Below are positions 40,570 through 46,237 of a DNA stretch of 46,237 nt, in pieces. The DNA comes from Liolophura sinensis (lineage: Eukaryota; Mollusca; Polyplacophora; Chitonida; Chitonidae). Where the stretch lies: positions 1-46,237 of the forward strand of contig NW_027018286.1 in the NCBI RefSeq assembly GCF_032854445.1, written 5' to 3'. The notes beneath the pieces were generated by a model, which was not told where the DNA came from, made no database searches, and saw only the letters and a program-made list of their open reading frames with translations. Positions within the stretch are counted from its first letter, which is position 1, and every line of letters starts with the position of its first letter. Made by a program: the position numbers and the translations under genes.

Positions 40570-40735
40570 GTTTTCAGCAGCTAATGCTGGCTACGTCTCC
40601 CGTCCTAGGTTGGAAGGTTTGTCAGCAACCTGTGAATGGTCGTGCGTTTCCCGCGGACTCTGCTTAATTTCCTCCCACCATTTGCTGGCGGCCGGCGCAT
40701 AAGTGAAATATTCTGAGTACGCATAAATTACATGT
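40570..40735 (+). mobile_element. SINE family 1, 3' half
   Basis: GTCAGCAACCTGTGAATGGT to GTGAAATATTCTGAGTACGC; truncated at both ends. Confidence 0.65.
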
Positions 40736-41049
40736 AGTTAGTAGGGTGGTTGCGCAAAAAAAAAAAAAACAACATACACACAGGTACTCGATAATTTATT
40801 CAGGGCGATTTCCTCTTAAAGAATCTGTAAACTTTGGCATCGTCCTAATCCTGATGAAACTATTCAGACAGTTGGCAAGTTTTGTTGTTAGAGAGACTGT
40901 CTATCTGCTGTGGGCTTTTACATTGTATGCCTGTACAACACGCGGAAGTGTACGCTATGTCAAAAAGATTTATGTCAACAAAAAGATGTATAAAGTGCAA
41001 CTTTCCTTACAAATGTTTTTCCTTGTTTTCATTATTTATTTGACTGGGT

Positions 41050-41650
41050 TTTGTTACCACATGCAAGCTGAACGTCAAACTAAATGTACCACATGCGACC
41101 TGAGTATCAAACTACATGTACCACATGCCAGCTAATTGTCAAGCTACATGTGCAACATGTCAGCTAAATGCTAAACTACATGTACAACATGACAGCTGAA
41201 TGCCAAGGTAAATGTACAACATGACAGCTGAATGCAAAGCTACGTGTACCACAGGCCAGCTGACTATCAAGTTACATGTACGACATGCCGGCTGAATGTC
41301 AAACTACATGTACCACATGCGGCCTAAATGTTTATTTATTTATTTGATTAGTGTTTTACGCCGTACTCAAGAATATTTCACTCATACGACGGCGGCCAGC
41401 ATTATGGTGGGTGGAAACCGGGCTGAGCCCGGAAGAAACCCACGACCATCCGCAGGTTGCTGGCAGACCTTCCCACTTACGGCCGGAGAGGAAGCCAGCA
41501 TGAGCTGGACTTGAACTCACAGCGACCGCATTGGTGAGAGGCTACTGGGTCATTACGCTGCGCTAGCGCGCTAACCGACTGAGCCACGGAGGCCCCTCGG
41601 CCTAAATGTCAAGCTACATGTACAACATGCCAGCTGAATGCCAGCTGTGG
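41050..41650 (+). repeat. 32-nt minisatellite, interrupted by a SINE
   Basis: Units like CAAACTACATGTACCACATG plus CCAGCTGAATGT, nine or so copies at 41050-41330, continuing at 41598-41650 after the SINE. Confidence 0.85.
41331..41597 (-). mobile_element. Full-length tRNA-derived SINE (family 1)
   Basis: 267 bp. Read on the minus strand it opens GGGGCCTCCGTGGCTCAGTC, with an A-box-like GGCTCAGTCGGTTAG and a B-box-like GAGTTCAAGTCC. It continues through a conserved centre (GGTTGCTGG / CCCGGGCT types) to GAGTACGGCGTAAAACAC and an AAATAAATAAA tail. The 11-bp duplication CGGCCTAAATG flanks it at 41320-41330 and 41598-41608. Confidence 0.88.
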
Positions 41651-42084
41651 GCGTATGTAAACATCACCGAATAGCCCGATTGACTTTCCTTACATTCACC
41701 AAAATTATCTTTAAATAAAGTTATACTATCTTTCTTCAACTTGAATATTATACAGCATATTACATATCAGAACAACAAGAAACATTAAAAATGACTTGAT
41801 CATACAAACGAAACTTAACATACACAGAAAAACACTCAAAAAATTACGGTTAACTTTAAGAGAAAGTCTGAATGATGTTAGAATGCATTCTGTAATTATT
41901 TCATGATATTTTGTTAAATATAAATACATATTCTATTAATCCAATTTGACAGATTATTACATTATAATAAGAGAATGCATTCTAGCATCACTCAGAAGAC
42001 AGACTTTCTGTTAAAATTAACAGAGAGTGGAGAGAGTGAAAAATATGCACTATATCATGTACACACGATATACTAAATTCTCTA

Positions 42085-42131
42085 TTCATTGCGAGTATGG
42101 CATGAAACACCAATCAAATTAATAAATAAAT
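42085..42131 (+). mobile_element. SINE family 1 tail fragment
   Basis: GCGAGTATGGCATGAAACACC followed by AATCAAATTAATAAATAAAT; too short to say more. Confidence 0.45.
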
Positions 42132-43420
42132 CTATTCATTGCAAAAGAGTAAGTGTAGCATGTTATCTCAGTTCTGGAAAGCCTTTGAACATTGCCCAGC
42201 AATGCATTCGAGAATAAACTAAAGAAAGAACAGTCCCAGGTGAAAAATATACAGCTCGTAAGAGTCCATTCGTAGATTTTTCAAGTGAATTACGGATGCC
42301 TCAGCTACACAGACATCACACGTATGCAGTATTATTTCTCAAATTGCACATATATTCAAAGAAGGAAATAAACGATAATACCTACATATGTCGATAAACG
42401 TGAATACGAACATTGTATGTATATAAACATTAGAATTTTTTCCCCATATCAGTCTCAAATCTAGTTTCAATAAGGTTGGCATTTTCAAGATATGAATATC
42501 ACATATAATTAAACATAGCCTTCGTTAATACATTAACATGTCAATAATTATAAAATAATATAAAATTATAAATACAGACATAACTTACATTTCATACAAA
42601 GCGTCATACATGATGTAACGGCCAGAACAGGTGAGCAATAGTTTTACCTAAGTGATGACTGGTAATTCAGTGTTTACTTTGCGTATACACTGTTAAAATA
42701 GGTAGAGATTTTATAAAACCATTAATATTTGAAAGTGTCAACCGTCTTACAAAACTATTTGTCTTTTTTTAAATAGTTACCGAACAAAAAGAGAAAAAAA
42801 TGTCATTTGTGCCATAGAGATTCTAAAAATACAACCTCCTATTTTTGATGCAGTATCTCCGATGGCCGCCTTATAATAGCTTACAGATTAAGGCACATCC
42901 AAAGTTGAGTGTGAAGTGAGGAATATATAGGTAAATTTCCAATGCCTGCTACATCTAAAAAATGTCTATACCATTGTCCACCTTGACCACTTTGTTAGGT
43001 GAATGGCCGATGTTAAAATAGGTGTCAAAAATGTTACCTATCAATCTATCAACAGATAGGTGATTTAAAGATCGGATTAATGCCGCTGAAACTAAAAACC
43101 GACCAAAGAATCTCGAACACCAATTTAATACAGATGGTTTTGATAGACGGTCCTCATTTGTTTCCATAATTTAAAAGTATGCAACATGTGAGTGTATATG
43201 ATTTTTGAAATAAAAGGTCAGTTTACCTATATTTATAACCGTTCGGTTTGTCTTTCTTTATGCATACATACCGCCATAATCCTGCTTTTCCATACACTTG
43301 TAGAACGCATCAAAATGTTTGGATGCCGATATTACTGACTACACGTGTGAGACATTGATGATTACACGTGTGATACATTTATGAGTACACGTGTGATACA
43401 TTTATGAAGCCTGGGGGAAA
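42132..43420. other. Downstream of gene E, nothing firm
   Basis: A minus-strand open frame of 70 codons at 43167-42955 begins METNEDRL, but no splice or homology support was found. Confidence 0.35.
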
Positions 43421-45046
43421 CTAAACATGTCTTACATTTACAAAGAATCGCAAACGGAGTGCTACTATTACGAATAAGGTATCCACAACTAAAATGGTGC
43501 ATCGATCAGCCAACAATGCTGTGTATCGAAACGGAACGTTTGTTATCAGAAAAGTGGTGGAACCCAGAGTCAAAGTGTACCATAAGTAGCCAACAATGTC
43601 GAACGTAAAATGCACGAGGGACGGGGGTTTAGGATGTTCAACTTTAGGTATAGCTGCATCCAGTGTCATCAGGCCGAAGATCCCTCTGATAAGCATGTAC
43701 AAGACAGTCAGGAAAACAGCATGAACTGGAAACACAAGCCCTAGAGGTAAAAAGAAAAATGTATGCTGAGATTAGAATAATGTTACGTCACCATTCCTTG
43801 AAGGCAAGAATACACCACATCATTTATATGGAGTGACCGGGGCAAACCACCAACTTCTGTCAAATTACTGACATACTTTCCCACGATTGACGTGTATTAT
43901 TTGCTTTTCACGTTGATAGGAGACAAGGGATCTTCAACGAATGTAATTCAGGGCAGGTATTATCACAGGCACACAATATTCTATTATTGTGGCCCACGGT
44001 AATTTTATTTGTCTGAATAGCTTCAATCGGACAAATAAATAAATTAAAATCATAACATTATTTTGTAAGGCGTCATGTGAAAATTTTGACACAAAATGGA
44101 GGACAATACCCATCCGTAGAGCGTGATTATTTCGTTTACTCTGTCAATTCAAGAATAGTCATGTGATGGCAAGAATTTGTCTTTTTCAGATTTTAATAAT
44201 TTATCACGCTCTTTTTCTTTCTTGACTTTCAATCGCTGAGAAGATACAGTAAAAATGTTACAATGATTGAATCTCTACATGGGCGCAATCATTTTGAACA
44301 ATTCACGTGCTTTATTGATTACGTTTTGAGATATCAGACCGATGTCCTCAGCTGCGATAAGACTTTAGTAATTTACAAAAAAATGTATTCATGACTGAGC
44401 AGACATTTTGAATCATCAATGAGTTTTTGGAAATTCTAAATCTACATCTGATACAGGTGTGTTTACAGTTGTTGTCATCATATGCTTTAGATCCCGCTAT
44501 CACACTACTAACGTATGTATCGATAAAAATGTGCTCGCTCTACCTCACTGCCACATGTAGCAAAGGGTTTGTACAGAAATCTTGAACCACATTACTCTTA
44601 GGTTCAGTGTGGTCACAGCACTAGTATGAATGATGGTCACACGTAAACGCTGATATACGAACCCGTGTCAACTTTCCTCAGTTGGGGTTTAAACAGTAGC
44701 AACATGCCCCCCCCACCCAAGATTTAAAAAAAAATTGTCACAAAAATCTCTTTCCTAGCCTCTTTATATTTGATACACAGACACTGTCTATATCTATATT
44801 ATGCATAGCATGCTTTTTATCGGACACCTGAAAGAGTTTTATACACGAATGCTTATTATAGGCCCGCGCAAGGACGTGTGTTGTTCGGTTATAGCCCTCA
44901 AAGTTTAAGCTTGTCTAGTTGTGACAGAGTTGTAAAGCGAGTGTACAGACAGCGACACATGAGTTGTTTGAAGTATGCTCTGGACTTACCCGAGATTCCG
45001 AGTAAAGTTACCACAAACCACATCAATATCGTTACCTGAGGCTGCA
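43421..45046 (-). CDS. Gene E: multi-pass membrane protein, C-terminal part
   Basis: Not recognised. Two exons can be joined. The first, 45046-44990 (57 nt), lies after GTTTTCAG with donor CTCGG/GTAAGT and carries a helix VTILMWFVVTLLGIS. The second is 43740-43421, after TTTTTACCTCTAG, and runs open to TAG. Both junctions are phase 1, as in the receptor cluster. The last exon encodes about 106 residues with roughly three more hydrophobic segments (FPVHAVFLTVLYMLI, DIVGYLWYTLTLGSTTFLI, TILVVDTLFVIVAL). Two possible GTAA donors near the end, at phase 0, leave room for further exons. Upstream exons are not visible before the minisatellite at 45295. I see no Ig or propeller homology, so membership in the receptor family is unproven. 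Confidence 0.45.
43741..44989. other. Intron of gene E
   Basis: It lies between the two modelled exons. No repeats or exons were recognised. Confidence 0.4.
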
Positions 45047-45294
45047 CTGAAAACGACAGGAAAGTATTAAAAATAAGTAAAAATTTCGAGCTCAGACAAA
45101 GTGGATCACACTTAAATAAAAATTTCAAAGATAGTGCTCTGTAAAAGACTGGTATAAATATTTTCTCATGTGGAATGCTCGTCATTAAAATAAACACCGG
45201 CTCTAATGTTCGAAAATGCCTCAACCTCTGTTTTACTCCTTTCTTTACTTAATGCTTGGCTGTAACTTTTTTGTGCTCATTGGGTTATGGACTA

Positions 45295-46035
45295 TGCCAG
45301 TGCTGTGCAAACTGTAAAAAACCCGAAACAAACTGTACAAAATCTGACAAACTGCACAAAATTCTGAACAAACTGCACAAAATTCTGAACTAAGTGTACA
45401 AAACCCTGAACAAACTGTACAAAGTTCTGAAACAAACTGTGCAAAACCCTGAACAAACTGTACAAAACCCGAACAAACTTTACAAAACACTGAACAAACT
45501 CTACAAAACCCTGAACAAACTGTACAAAACCTGAACAAACTGTACAAAATTCTGAAAAAAAGTGTATAAAACGCGGAACAAAATCCTGAACAAACTGTAC
45601 AAAATTCTAAACAAACTGTACAAAAAACCCTGAAACAAACTGTACAAAACCCTTAACAAACCGTATGAAACCTGAACGAACTGTACAAAATTCTGAAAAA
45701 ATGTACTAAACCCAGAACAGACTGTACAAAATTCTGAACAAAGTGTACAAAACACGGAACAAAATCCTGAATAAACTGTGCAAAATTCTAAAAAAAAAAC
45801 TGTACAAAATACAATAAAAAAACTGTACAAAAAAGTCTGAACAAAGTGTACAAAACCCTAAAAAAAAAACCTGAACAAACTGTAAAAAAAATTCTGAACA
45901 AAATATACAAACCCCTGAACAAACTGTACAAAATTCTTAACAAACTGTGCAAAACCCTTGAACAAAATGTACAAAATTCTGAACAAAGTGTACCAAACCC
46001 TGAACAAACTGTACAAAATTCTGAACAAACTTGTC
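45295..46035 (+). repeat. 22-nt minisatellite
   Basis: More than 30 units of the form CTGAACAAACTGTACAAAAT with length variants. The long open frames on both strands here come from the repeat. Confidence 0.9.
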
Positions 46036-46237
46036 GAATTTTGCTACTCATCTGAAGGGGTGAAACATTTTTACCGACCGTTACACATATGGTAGTGGCC
46101 ATATACAGCTGTACCTATGAGACACACACAAGCCCCTCTGATTGACAGCTCTTTTATGTCCGACATATACTATACCGGTCAGCTGATAAAGAATTTTGAA
46201 ATTTTTACCGAAAGAGACCCAGCTTAAAAAGCAGACA

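Noticed and set aside
41726-41929. Hydrophobic minus-strand frame resembling a membrane helix
   Set aside because: AT-rich sequence favours Leu/Ile/Phe codons; there is no splice acceptor in phase and no paralogue.
45245-46102. Overlapping Cys/Phe-rich frames on the minus strand that look like a Cys-rich repeat protein
   Set aside because: They are produced by the 22-nt minisatellite; frames break and restart as unit length varies, and there is no start or splice context.
46079-46102. ATGGCC... on minus followed by a possible phase-1 donor, as a first exon of gene E
   Set aside because: It encodes only about nine residues and no hydrophobic core, and lies before the minisatellite without other support.

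Overview
This is animal genomic DNA, AT-rich and intron-rich, with no bacterial-style operons. It carries many tRNA-derived SINEs, simple-sequence tracts and minisatellites. The SINE sequences (tails with TGAGTACGGCGTAAAACACC, and a second family with AGAACGACGTTAAACCCC) are of the kind I associate with marine invertebrates, especially molluscs and other lophotrochozoans. I cannot name the species.

The core of the window is a cluster of paralogous membrane-receptor genes with an unusual architecture. In order, they encode a signal peptide, one extracellular V-set-like immunoglobulin domain, three predicted transmembrane helices, and a cytoplasmic NHL-like beta-propeller in one large last exon. 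I built the models by hand from splice sites. Every intron is phase 1, every internal exon is a multiple of 3, and homologous exons often match in length (70 nt first exons in A, 159 nt exon 3 in A and B, 102 nt exon 4 in B and C). Gene B gives one uninterrupted 582-codon reading frame, so B is the reference copy. The genes alternate in strand: A (minus, 3' end outside the window), B (plus, 14171-22137), C (minus, 32552-28176), D (plus, 36251-38394, a pseudogene). A fifth, unrelated-looking multi-pass membrane gene, E (minus, 45046-43421), is partial.

Region by region: 1-8230 holds gene A, with two candidate signal-peptide exons on either side of a TA microsatellite. 8230-14170 is intergenic with two minisatellites and a SINE. 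14171-22137 is gene B, whose first intron contains a 1,011-bp solo LTR inserted in a 28-nt tandem repeat. 22140-28170 holds a relic of a duplicated last exon, SINEs and a decayed Crypton-like tyrosine-recombinase element. 28176-32552 is gene C, which has lost intron 1 and shows a frame break there. 33430-36250 is repeats. 36251-38394 is pseudogene D. 38400-42130 is repeats, including a satellite built from a SINE head and a clean full-length SINE with an 11-bp target duplication. 43421-45046 is gene E, and the end is a 22-nt minisatellite.

A plausible reading is that the products sit at the cell surface, sense a ligand with the Ig domain and signal or scaffold through the cytoplasmic propeller. 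That function is inference. The architecture, duplication, decay and exon symmetry are read from the sequence.
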